Positions 20,865 to 31,991 of a stretch of DNA of 64,000 bases are shown here, piece after piece. Position 1 is the first letter of the stretch. Each line of letters opens with the position of its first letter. The stretch spans positions 1 through 64,000 of the forward strand of contig JAOBSW010000640.1 of assembly GCA_026214975.1 (NCBI GenBank), in the 5' to 3' direction. The notes under the pieces are model-generated. The model did not search any database and was not told where the DNA came from. It saw only the letters and a list, made by a program, of their open reading frames with translations. The translations under genes were made by a program, and so were the position numbers. The stretch comes from Gentiana macrophylla. Taxonomy: Eukaryota; Streptophyta; Magnoliopsida; Gentianales; Gentianaceae.

Positions 20865-22755
20865 AACTTAAAATGTGTTACGTGTCGAAAGGCATATTTA
20901 ATTATAAGGGACTAGGAGATCAAGCTCGGGATGGCCTCCTCACTCCTCAGACATGATATGTAGTGGTACCCAATGAATCTGTATATTAATTCAGGGTGGT
21001 TCGAGGTGGACAACATTTAATGGTCTTCAACATGAGAGTGCAATAGTATTACAAATATTTCAATTATATTGACCGTTGTATTCAAAAACGAAGAAGATAT
21101 GATGTCCGGAAAAAAATGTTGTAGGGATAAGTTGTCATGAACGGATAAGATCATATAAGAACTTTGTTTTTGGTTCGAGAAGGTCTTTGAACAAGCCTAG
21201 GCTAGTCTCAAATTTACCAGTGAGAGTATTGAGTTGGTTGTAGCATAGTTTAGGCGAGCAGAATCATATTCACAGGAACGTACGGTGAAGTACCAAAATA
21301 ATCAAAGAATGCATAGACTAGACAATCATAATTTGAGTGGATTGACTTAGAGTCGTACTGGTCACACATGAACGCGATTTGCTCCAATTGCACTTCTTGT
21401 GTCCGGATATGGATCCCTACCTGAACCACCCAGATCAACTTTTTTCATCAAGCAACACAGCTGGGACTAACCCGAGCCCGAGTTCGCGACTTATGTATCG
21501 GATTTCATTCACCCCATAGTTGGGAATTAATAATTGGCTCTGTCTACAAAGATTTTGGTATACTTTGATATTCAATTCTTTTATCTAGGATTGAATTCTG
21601 ATTAGATAAGAAATATTAATTAGTAATAAGATACCTGACGGAGATCGGACTATCATTGGCCACGTGTCATCGTGTAAGTGACTAAGTAATGAAAAAGAAT
21701 AGAGGGAAGGTGAATATTCAAGGGCCGGGAGCCCTAGCTAGTGCTCAATCATAGTACCTTTATTCCCAGAGGAGAGACTATCTAGTCTGCGGAGCTCATT
21801 TGACATCCCACCGCAGTTCGGTCGAGGTACTATGAGGCCAGAGCAACGCAGCTCGGGCGACGATATCTCTTGAGGCTCTCTGCAGGTCGGATAGAGCTGA
21901 GTACGAAATTATCCCATGTGGGTAATATACATGATATACGAGGAAAGAATCTCTTGTGGTTACAACTCTGATCCTGTCATTTCAGTTTGCATAATTATCT
22001 CCTAGAATCACGGGAATTAACACGTAAGTATCTGAAATCAGTTACGAAATAGAGTCCTTGAAGGATACGACATAATTACCTCTTAGGGCTATATAAACAA
22101 TCCTAAGAACTACGGCAGACTTGATTCTAGAATAATTCCAAGATACGTAAGCAACTTGAGGGCAAGAACTCTCAGGCTCAGTCTAAATCACATGCAAACA
22201 CCCCTCGTTTCATACTATTATAAAGCTTTTCGGATCTTAATTTGTTGTCTCAAGAGGATTGCAACCCATTAAATCAATCAGACGAACCCAACATTGTCAA
22301 TACCAATACTCCAGCTTTAGCGGTGAAAACAAAAATCCTCTAAGATCTTTCTCTGGATTTCCTTAACCTTGTCGGCTTTCCAGTAAGGATAATAAAAAGA
22401 TTAATCTTTTGTTTTCTAATTTTATATTATTTTGATCATCCAAACGTTCCAATATGTGTAGATTAATATAGATAACATATAGAGTTCATCTGGATTCATT
22501 TGGTTCTTTTGATTGAATGCTCAGCTAGTAAACAAACTAAAGAAATAAAATTTTAACAACTAACTGACACAACCTCATATTAACTTTTGGGGATTGAGTT
22601 TAAATTTCTTACCTACCATTTGTGCTCTTGTGATAATTACTAGTGTGATTCTTTGTTTTAAAGAACTACTTCTTATTCATATATCTGCCGTCTTATGTCT
22701 TGTTCAACGGCCCTACGAATCAACATGCCTCTAACTCATTGTAATCCTATGGACT
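20865..22755. other. Unassigned non-coding region, possible old LTR
   Basis: No supported gene. GGCTATATAAACAATCC near 22087 looks like a plant TATA box, followed by an A/C-rich transcribed-like stretch ending near CCAGTAAGG (22383). This would suit a decayed LTR promoter, but no partner copy is in the window. The rest shows nothing recognisable. Confidence 0.35.
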
Positions 22756-23476
22756 TGTTGGTAATTTAAGTGTTACCATGTTCATTTATGTAATCGGGGT
22801 TTGGTACAAAGATGGGTGAACTCGGAATGCTATAATATGAGTTTGGAGATACTGAGTGTATGCTCATATAAGTATTTACTGAGTTTACTGATTTAAATGA
22901 TTAAGTATAGTTCGGGAAAATCACTTAAAGGACTCGAAAATCCACTTACAGGACCAAAATTCAGAATTTGGAAAAAGCAATGTGTGGTGGTCTTTGTGAG
23001 AAAAATTTGTTCACAAATTTGAGCAGAAAGTTTTGGCCGTTTTTGGGGTTTCACAGGCGCCCGCCTGTGGCCCAAAATTCTGAATTAGTGTGTCTTTTCA
23101 TCCTTTTCAACTGACTTATGTATGTAACCTTCTTTCTAAATGTTACATACATAAGAGGTCGGTTTTCCACTACTATATATGATCATTTTAAGTGCTTTAA
23201 ACAGTGGTGAATTTGGCACATCATTTTTGAGAGTCAATAACTTTCTAATAAAAACTCCATTAGCATACTTCTCTTTTGTTGCCTAAAAGTGAAGAGAAAC
23301 GTAGTCTTATCTCACAGAAGTATTTGTGTAACCCAAGGCATCTTATAAGGGTCAAATAACTTTTGTAGGAAAGTGTTTATCACGATTCTACGTTATATCA
23401 AGCATATCAGATTTTCTGCGTTTTCTGCGTTTTGTTTTGACATTGTTGTTCCCTTGAAAGCCATATTTCTACAACA
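22756..23476 (+). repeat. Copia 5' LTR (721 bp)
   Basis: It contains a perfect 14-bp inverted repeat, CTTATGTATGTAAC (23115-23128) and its complement (23142-23155), and an 18-bp palindrome at 23053-23070 (CACAGGCG/CGCCTGTG with a CC centre). The 3' LTR lacks the palindrome. Confidence 0.9.
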
Positions 23477-24073
23477 ATCTACAAAAGTTATTTCATAATT
23501 TCTGCAATGTCAAGTGTCAAGGAGATGACTGCAAACTTTAGAAAATTGGAAAAGTTTGAAGGTGTCAATTTTCGAAGATGGCAAAGGAAGATTCACTTTC
23601 TGCTAACAACATTGAAGGTGGTGTATGTACTAAGTACACCGATGCCTGAAGTATTGGATGATGGAACATTGGAGGAACTAAGGAGGAAGAACAAATGGGA
23701 GAATGATGACTACATCTGTAGAGGTTACATTCTAAACGGTATGTCTGATTCATTATTTGACATTTACCAAAATGTTGAGTCTGCGAAAGAACTTTGGGAT
23801 TCACTAGAGTCTAAATACATGAATGAAGATGCCTCTAGTAAAAATTTCTTGGTTGGTAATTTCATGAAATATAACATGGTAGATTCAAGGTCGGTAATGG
23901 AACAATATAATGAATTATGCACATTTTGGGCCAATTTGCACAACATAAAATGGAAATGGATGAGTTCTATTTCGGTGTCAAGCATTATAGATAAGTTACC
24001 ACCATCATGGAAAGATTTTAAACACATGTTAAAGCACAAAAAGGAAGAATTATCTCTGGTAATGTTGTAAATA
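23477..24073 (+). pseudogene. Copia gag, C-terminally truncated
   Basis: An ATG at 23507, only 30 nt after the LTR, opens a 187-codon frame: K-L-E-K-F-E-G-V-N-F-R-R-W, then L-S-T-P-M-P-E, then L-W-D-S-L-E-S-K-Y and F-M-K-Y-N-M-V-D. This is the UBN2-type Gag core of Copia elements. It ends at L-K-H-K-K-E-E-L-S-L-V before the knuckle. No tRNA-Met primer site is visible in the 30 nt between LTR and ATG, which is unusual. The product could still assemble but would lack the RNA-binding knuckle. Confidence 0.8.
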
Positions 24074-24273
24074 TTGTTATCACAAATCATGATGTTAATA
24101 GTTACGCTTTTGTGGCATGCTCGGTTGGGACATGTTCATTATAAGCGTATGTTGGTAATGTCTAAAAATGAGTTCATTCCATCTTTTGACATGAATATGA
24201 ATAAGTGTAATACTTGTATGTTAAATAAAATTGTGAGACAACCTTTTCATAGTGTTGAAAGGTTATCTTCCGT
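24074..24273 (+). pseudogene. Copia pre-integrase and integrase zinc-binding fragment
   Basis: L-W-H-A-R-L-G-H-V-H-Y-K-R and C-N-T-C-M-L-N-K give the H-x-x-H...C-x-x-C zinc-binding pattern of the Copia pre-integrase domain. It stops at R-Q-P-F-H-S-V-E-R, where the integrase core should begin, and passes directly into reverse transcriptase. A deletion of most of integrase and half of reverse transcriptase lies at this joint. Confidence 0.75.
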
Positions 24274-25433
24274 ATGAAACAACTGGAGGGATTTGTTATG
24301 CCTGGTAATGAGCATAAGGTGTGTAAGCTTGTTAAATCATTGTACGGGCTTAAACAAGCGCCTAAACAATGGCATCATAACTTTGATGAAGTTGTCTTGT
24401 CTAATGGTTTTAAGCTTAACCAATCAGACAAGTGTATATATAGAAAATTTTACAATACCGGTAATTGTGTGATAATTTGCTTATATGTTGATGACATGTT
24501 AATCTTTGGAACTAACCAAGAACAAGTTGACCTGAGTAAGGCCTTTTTGTCATCAAGTTTCTCTATGAAAGACATGGGGGAGGCGGATGTGATTCTTGGA
24601 ATCAAGATCAAACGGAGTGACAAAGGGATTTCTTTGACACAATCTCATTATATTGAGAAAGTGTTGAAGAAATTCAATTGTGAAAATTCTACTCCAGCCA
24701 ATACTCTCATGGATCCTAATGAGAAACTCATGCCTAATACGGGGAATCCGATATTACAACCTGAGTATTCTCGGGTGATAGGATGTTTGATGTATGCAAT
24801 GACTAGCACACGTCCGGATATTGCTTATGCGGTTGGAAAGCTAAGTAGGTTCACGAGTAATCCGAGTAGTCATCATTGGCGTGCGGTAACTCGTGTACTA
24901 AGGTATCTTAAGTTAACCAAGGATTTTGGCTTGACTTATGTTGGACATCCTTCAGTAATAGAAGGGTATTCAGATGCTAGTTGGATATCCAATGTAGAGG
25001 ATCATTCTTCTACAAGTGGTTGGGTGTTTTTGCTTGGAGGAGGTGCCATTTCTTGGGCTTCCAAAAAGCAAACATGTATTACTAGCTCGACTATGGAGTC
25101 GGAATTTGTTGCCTTAAAGCGACCGGAAAAGAGGCGGAGTGGCTTAGGAATTTGATATATGAAATTCCATTGTGGCCTAAGCCGATTTCACCCATTTCTA
25201 TCCATTGTGATAGTGCATCTACCTTGTCTAAAGCATATAGTCAAGTGTATAATGGTAAGTCGCGACACCCTGGCGTTAGACATAGCGCGATGGCACGTGA
25301 GTTGATCACTCGTGGGGTGATTTCGGTTGTGTTTGTGAGATCTCAACATAATTTAGCTGATCACTTAACCAAAGGATTGGCTAGAGACTTGGTACAAAAG
25401 TCGGTTAACGGGATGGGTTTACAACTCATATAA
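24274..25433 (+). pseudogene. Copia reverse transcriptase (3' part) and RNase H
   Basis: The 293-codon frame starts at Q-L-E-G-F-V-M-P-G and contains [11 protein letters not shown], the catalytic [11 protein letters not shown] (intact Y-V-D-D), [16 protein letters not shown] and the RNase H block G-Y-S-D-A-S-W. A missing base near 25120 splits RNase H; the rest (W-P-K-P-I-S-P-I-S-I-H-C-D-S, then N-L-A-D-H-L-T-K-G-L) is open at 25152-25433 to its natural stop. The fingers half of reverse transcriptase is deleted, so it cannot act. Confidence 0.85.
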
Positions 25434-25856
25434 ATCTTGGTAATAGAATACCCAATTCCCCTCTAATACAATGTTAGAGGCAGAATTTAATGTGGAAGGC
25501 CTATTGTCTTAGATTTGAGCACATTAAATTGTCCCGAAGGTATGTGCTATGACCTGCATGATTAGGTTGAAGTGTTTCTTCTTAATGAGTCTTTTGACAA
25601 AGTGCTATTGCAGGTGCACGATTAATAAAAGATTCACCTATATGAGTATGAAGTTTGGCCGCTTCAAGGAAGTTCTAGAGTTGGCTTTCTGTATGCTCAA
25701 GAATGGATATGGACACACCCCAATACTCGAATATTTGAAATGTGTAATATTACTAGGTGATAATTCAATCTTCGTGACATTATCATTGATGCATGAGTTG
25801 TTATGTTTTGACTGTTCTTCAACTAAGCCAAGGATTACACTTCAATGAGGGAGGAT
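25434..25856 (+). other. Copia 3' untranslated region and polypurine tract
   Basis: About 420 bp lie between the RNase H stop and the 3' LTR. The end GAGGGAGGAT just before TGTTGG is the polypurine tract. No gene is supported. Confidence 0.7.
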
Positions 25857-26564
25857 TGTTGGTAATTTAAGTGTTACCATGTTCATTTATGTAATCGGGG
25901 TTTGGTACAAAGATGGGTGAACTCGGAATGCTATAATATGAGTTTGGAGATACGGAGTGTATGCTCATATAAGTATTTCTGAGTTTACTTGATTTAAATG
26001 ATTAAGTATAGTTCGGGAAAATCACTTAAAGGGTGAAAATCCACTTACAAGACCAAAATTCGAATTTGGAAAAAGCAGGTGACAAAGTGTCGCTGTGAGA
26101 AAAATTTGTTCACAAATTTGAACAGAAAGTTTTGGCCGTTTTTGGGGTTTCACAGGCTGGCCCGAAATTCTGAATTAGTGTGTCTTTTCATCCTTTTCAA
26201 CTGACTTATGTATGTAACTTCTTTCCAAATGTTGCATACATAAGAGGTCGGTTTTCCACTACTATATATGATCATTTTAAGTGCTTTAAACAGTGGTGAA
26301 TTTGGCACATCATTTTTGAGAGTCAATAACTTTCTAATAAAAACTCCATTAGCATACTTCTCTTTTGTTGCCTAAAAGTGAAGGAAACTTATCTTTATCT
26401 CACGTAAGTATTTGTGTAACCCAAGGCATCTTATAAGGGTCAAATAACTTTTGTAGGAAAATGTTTATCACGATTCTACGTTATATCAAGCATATCAGAT
26501 TTTCTGCGTTTTCTGCGTTTTGTTTTGACATTGTTGTTCCCTTAAAAGCCATATTTCTACAACA
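25857..26564 (+). repeat. Copia 3' LTR (708 bp)
   Basis: It matches 22756-23476 with scattered changes and ends CTACAACA, followed by the TSD GGACT. The inverted repeat near 26206-26250 carries one A-to-G change in its right arm, which would still pair as G-U in RNA. Confidence 0.9.
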
Positions 26565-26975
26565 GGACTTCTCCAATAACCCTTAGTTTCGGAAACCAAA
26601 ACTATTTCTATTTGGTTTTGTGTACATTCTTGTTACCTAATTTTCTATAGAGTGTTGAAAAAAAAGTTCTATACGAAATCTCATCGCTAGTTTATTGAAA
26701 AAGCGTAGATATTGGTGTGTTAATAGCTTGTTTTACATACATTTCACGTATGTATAAGTACATAAGTATATTCAAAACATTAATGTATATCATTTGGAAT
26801 AAATTAATACGTGTCAATGTCTAGAGGTTTATAAAATTTAGAATTTTATTTACACCAAAGTGATTCTCTTTGTTGCATCACGGTAATTACGATCTTGTGA
26901 AAATATGTTCTATAGTAAAAATAAAAACAGTTTTTTCTAATGGCTGTTTTTCGCAATAAACCTATGATGAAAAAT

Positions 26976-27025
<50 letters not shown>

Positions 27026-27727
27026 TATATATTTTATTTTTAAAACAATCGATTTTTAACGCTATTAAATTGTCCTACGATATTCCAACTAAGCAAACAT
27101 TAGTTATACACTGACTAACCCTATGACCAGTCACTAGGAAAGTGTGGTTGTTGTGTCTTGTATGTATTGATATAAGCCAAAACCGCACACTGCCTATGTT
27201 ATGACTTGCAGCCTGTTATTTTGTCAGCATTATTGGGAGTAGCTTTTTTTTTTTTTTTTTTTTTTTTAATTTTTTTTTAATTTATGCTTTGGCAAATGTG
27301 GGCAATTTAGCTTTACCTTTAAAAAATGCTTTTCTGTGTCCCTCAACTTTATTCCTTTGATAACTAATAACCCTTCTTTAAAAGCAAGCAAAAATAAAAA
27401 TTTATTCTTGGTATAACGTGATAAATAAATATTCATCACTATTAACGAATGGGCTTTTCCCACGTGTCAATTCGATTAATTATGGAAAAGCTTTTTATTA
27501 AAAACAAAGGTTCTTCTGCAAGATCTTCTTAAGCAAGAAAAGCATAGTCAAGGTCCAAAGCTCTTCGTTTTAATCTTATTATTGCAAAATGTACTTGTAG
27601 CCTAGTTGCTGCGTAAAGGCAAAGTTCAAACTCAATAACTTGAATGCAAAACCTTTTTGCTTTTTGTTATTAACAACAAATTGTTAAAGAAGAAAATTAA
27701 ATTACTTACCTGATTATTCTAACGTCC
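26565..27727. repeat. AT-rich spacer with simple repeats
   Basis: No gene is seen. An (AT)n run lies at 26978-27018 and a run of 25 T at 27244-27268, which may be the tail of a minus-strand retroposed copy or simple slippage. The part near 27470-27727 may be remains of the LTR belonging to the minus-strand Copia fragment that follows. Confidence 0.6.
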
Positions 27728-29990
27728 CTCAAACTGAAAGGAGCTTCCCACATAGTGAGTTTGGATTTGAACATACGGTATTAATTAAGTCTGAAATGGA
27801 GTTTTTGTGAAAGTGTCAGCAACTTGATCACATAGAGAATATTTTGAACCTTGAGATGATGATTCGCAATCTAATTTCTTATATGATGAATGTCAATCTC
27901 AACATGCTTCGTTTTAGAGTGATACATTGGATTCTGAGACAAGGCAGCAACACTGATGTGTTGTCACACCAAGCTATTGGTATATTTGATATTCGATAGA
28001 AGACAAGGTTCTTCAAAAGTTGCTGAATCCATGTGAGTTCAGCTGAAAGATTGATCAAGGATTAGTACTCGGAGTCTGTACTTGAACAAGCTACCACATT
28101 TTGTTTTTTTTAACTCGTGACATCAAAGTTTCTCCAAGAAAGACACAATACCTTGCAACCAACTTTTTATCATGGGGACAACATGCCCAATCTACATATG
28201 AATAACCAGTGAAATAAAGAAACTGCCCAGGTTTGAAATGAAAACTATGGTAAAGTTCCTTTCATATATCTGAACACTCTTTTTAGTGTCTTTCAGTGAT
28301 ACGTCATGGGCTTTGCATGAATTGGCTCAAATGGTTCACAACAAAAGTTATGACTGGTCTGGTCAAGGTGAGATAATGAAGTCCACCTAGGAGGTATCTA
28401 TACACATTATGATTAGGTAATGACTTACCTTGTAAGGGATAAAGCTAGCCGGCTACCATTGGGGTTGAGCAAGGCTTTAAATTTTCCAGACGATCCGTCT
28501 TGAACAATTGAGAGTCATAATATCCTCGATATAGGTATAAACCAGTAGTGTCATGACGATCGAGCTTCCTTTTCAAGAAAATGATAGACTAAACCAAGAT
28601 CATTGAGAGCAATGCATGATTCAGTTGTTGAATAAACTTTTTAATCAATGAGATTCTTTTCCTATGACTAATATGTCATTAACATAAACTTGGACATGTA
28701 ACATATGAGATCCGTGAGCAAAGATGAATAAGGATGTGTTTAAAACGAATTGCAGAAATCCCCACTTCAACATATGAGTTATGAGAGCCTCAAATCAAGC
28801 TCTAAGTGTTTGTTTCAGGCCATACAATGCCTTAGTCAGTTTAGAGACATACCAAGGCCTTTGAAGATCCTCAAACCTTTTGTGAAATGTATACAACTTT
28901 TATTAGAGGTTTATTAGACAAAAGCATTATCAATATCAACTTGATGAATTACCAAGTTTAAAGTCACTACAACTGCTAAAATAACACGCATAATGGACAC
29001 TTTAGCTCCAAGTTTGAAGGTTTCAATGAAATCTACCCCATAATTTTAATGAAACCCATTAGCTACCAATCTTGCCTAGTTCTTTAACACTGAACCATCT
29101 TGATTTTGTTTAACTTGAACACCCAACATCTTCCAACTAACTGTTGAAGATGCGAGGAAGGTACAATGTCTCAGGTATTGTTCTTACATAGTTCTAGATA
29201 TTCTTCTAACATAGTAGTCTTCTAATTAGTTAGGTCAAGAGCAAGAAACACTGACAGGTTCAACTTGATACGAGTGAGTGGAGGTTTTGATCGAGGCACA
29301 ATAGGTTGTAGATTTAAATATCCTACTTTTGGACATAGTTTGCATATGGCGAGTTGGTTGATGAGCATTTCTTGGTTGTGGAGAAGGTATTTGAGATGAA
29401 GATGAAGATAAATATGTTGTGGTATCAGATTTTGAGATAGATATATTAGGAACTAGTGTCTCGATATTAAAATTGTTGTGGATTTATCCCTATAGTATCA
29501 AATAAGGCAAGAGAGCGTGATTGTTGCAGATAAGTTGATGGGGACCGAAGGTTAAGTTGTGGATTTATCCCTATAGTATCAGATAAGGCAAGAGTGATCA
29601 TGATTGTAGCTCCACTGCTGGGAAAAGATCCAAGTGAGTCTGCAACATTGCTTTTGGCTCTTGATTGTACTAACAAGTGGATGAGCTTAACGGATATATG
29701 AATGACTCAATAGTTGGATCTACTGTCGATGATCTATATGGACTAGAGCTGAAGACATTCTTAAAAGGAAAGTGAGATTCATAAAACACTACATATCAAA
29801 ATATTTAGAGTCTTCCATTCTTGTCAAGACATTTGCATCATTTGTGATTGGGGCTGACTCCTAGATAGACACACCGACTAGTGTGAAATTGGAACATGTT
29901 GTGTTGGTAAGGTCCGAGGTTAGGTAACAGGCACAACCAAAGACATTGAAGATAGTGTAATCATGTTTTGACTTTTATATAGAGTTTTTT
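27728..29990 (-). pseudogene. Decayed Copia pol on the minus strand
   Basis: Read on the minus strand from about 29990 downward, the remnants come in the correct order. They are the integrase C-terminal part (F-N-V-F-G-C-A-C-Y, near 29920), the reverse transcriptase start (N-N-T-x-D-I-V-P-S-S, near 29180), N-A-F-L near 28920, V-Y-V-N-D-I-L-V (catalytic region, D changed to N, near 28690) and Y-R-Y-L-L-G-G-L-H-Y near 28400. RNase H follows with C-V-F-L-G, S-S-T-D-S-E-Y and T-K-H-V-E-I-D-I-H near 27910. Stops and shifts are everywhere. GAGGGAC followed by GTTAGAATAATCAG near 27733 (minus) may be the polypurine tract and LTR start. An 82-bp degenerate direct repeat lies at 29474-29637. Confidence 0.75.
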
Positions 29991-30634
29991 TAACGGAGAT
30001 TATGTAAGATCATAAAACATGATGAATCAACCAGAGAAGGGGGTGAATGGTTGTTCCAGAAAGGACTACTATTTAAAATCATCTTTAAGAACTTTTCCCT
30101 CATAAAAATGTTTTCTCGTGATCCTAAAACAATCCCAACAAACAATTCTGACTTATACAATATTTAGCATACAAAGATCAAAGCAAACCAATTCAAGGGT
30201 GGACTAAACTCATACCAAAGAAGTATATAATTTGAATCAAAATATACTCAATCTTAAAGGCATATGATCATGGTTCACTAGGTCAAGACAAAATGCTTTG
30301 TCCCTTAATACTACATTTGTCCCACAAAAAAAGTGTATATTTAGAAAACCAAACATTATTTAATGTTGTAAAACCCATCACCTATTTGTAATGGTATTTT
30401 AGTCTATTTGAAATTTATTTTTCTGTTCTTTTTAGGTTTAATTTTCCTCCATGTCTTTGAAAAACCGACCTAGGGTTGTCTAGGACCTATAAAAAGGCTC
30501 CCACACAACACATAATACATAATGTTTGCGTTTTCGGAATTTTAGGGAGAATCTGGCTCGCTGAACCAACAAAATCCCTCGGTTAAGCTTCCTGCTTGTC
30601 CCAAACAAGACCCATACATGTCCTAGAGTGCCCA

Positions 30635-30749
30635 GGACGAGTCCCAAAACATGTCTAGGTCTTTCGGCTCGCTGAAACGAGCACTGCTCTCAGTTAAGCG
30701 GCCGAAATTTGGTGCCGAGGACGCGTCCGACCTTGTCCAGGACGTATCC
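30635..30749 (+). promoter_or_regulatory. Palindrome group in LTR A
   Basis: GGACGAGTCC (30635), GGACGCGTCC (30719) and GGACGTATCC (30740, 21 bp after the previous) lie near the inverted repeat GCTCG/CGAGC at 30667-30682. The group sits downstream of the LTR TATA-like box. Confidence 0.5.
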
Positions 30750-31352
30750 GCAGGTCAGAGTCTCAGTTTCAAGGTAGATCCTAATTCAAGAGCAGTTTTG
30801 GATCTTGGTTCTTCTTAAGAAGGTAATTATCGTAATCCCTCGTTAATTCATAGTTTGATCTTGTTAAGTTGTAGTTCTTGGCTTTGAGATTAGGGTTTTG
30901 GTGGTTTGTAGATTCGCGTATGTTTTGGAAGTAAGACGATGTTCGGTTCGTAGTTCGGCTCGTCTTTAAGGTAAATAGTCCTTCTTATCAAAATGTTCCG
31001 TTTTAGTTTAAAGATTATGTTTTAAGTTGATTTGAATATTGTTTTATGTTAAACTGCACGAAACTAGATATGATTATGTGTAGCCGGGTATCTACCAAAC
31101 TATGTTTTCAGAACGCTTTTCCGTTTTCTACTTACTTTACGTCAAGTTGTGTTTTTAAAGCTTTAATCTGTTGTCTGGTTACTTTTATGTAAACTGTTTA
31201 TGCGTTTTTTTTACGCATAGAGGAGACATGATGGGAGTTCGGTGTTGTTCTGGTCTTAGTAGGTTGTCATTGGTTGGATAGGGTCTTAATCGTGAAATCT
31301 ATGTTCTTTGCGTGCTCCTACTTGTGTTAAGATAGGGTTTCAATAGTCTCAG

Positions 31353-31587
31353 CATGGGTATTATTCAACATCCCGTGCTGAGAGTATCGTCAGCCATAAC
31401 ATATGTATTATTCAAAGTCTTGTGTTGAGAGTATCATCGGCTATAACATGTGTATTATTCAAAGTCCCGTGTTAGAGGTGTCGTCAGTCATGCCATTGGT
31501 ATTATTCAAAGTCCCGTGTTATAGGTATCGTTAGCCACAACATGGGTATTATTCAAAGTCCCATGTTGGAAGTATCGTTAGTCATAG
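31353..31587 (+). repeat. Five tandem copies of a 47-bp unit
   Basis: Units start at 31353, 31400, 31447, 31494 and 31541. Each contains CATGGG-like and CCCRTG-like words around TATTATTCAAAGT, able to form a hairpin. The last unit has perfect 8-bp arms (AACATGGG/CCCATGTT). Confidence 0.85.
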
Positions 31588-31991
31588 TAGCTGTGTTGCA
31601 CCCAGCAACCTTATGCTAAGTATGTAAGGAACATGACGGTACGGACAAATAGACGTTGTATGGGTTAGTAGTAGCTTACGGAAGTAATTAATGTAACAAA
31701 CAAGTACGTGCAAGATTAACCGAACATAGTTAATAGGCATGTCTTCTATGCATTGCTCAAGGTAACTTTTAAAGTGGATGTTCTTATGATTCAAGTTATG
31801 TTTTAAAAGTAGTTATCTTAAATGTTTTAAGTCGTGGCTTTAAGCTGTTTGCGAATTGGATAAAGTAGATTCATGTCGTGTCCCCCAATAATCACATGAA
31901 TTTCTATTTTGATCTTCTTTCTCCTTACTATGCATTTGGTCGGTGCTCACTCATTTATTTGGAATAAGAAGATTGCAGGGACATGTTGTTT

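Larger units (their letters stand above)
22756..26564 (+). mobile_element. Copia element with TSD, internally deleted
   Basis: LTRs of 721 and 708 bp begin TGTTGGTAA and end CTACAACA, and GGACT is repeated exactly on both sides (22751-22755 and 26565-26569). The insertion is therefore complete at its ends. Inside are gag, a pre-integrase fragment, and reverse transcriptase plus RNase H. Gag zinc knuckle, protease, integrase core and the first half of reverse transcriptase are missing. At 3.8 kb it is shorter than a typical Copia element and must be non-autonomous. Confidence 0.92.

Noticed and set aside
30292..30296. AATGC as an alternative left TSD for LTR A
   Set aside because: It matches the right flank exactly but is followed by TTTGTCCC, not a TG start. 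The start at 30367 fits the LTR type and the MITE alignment.
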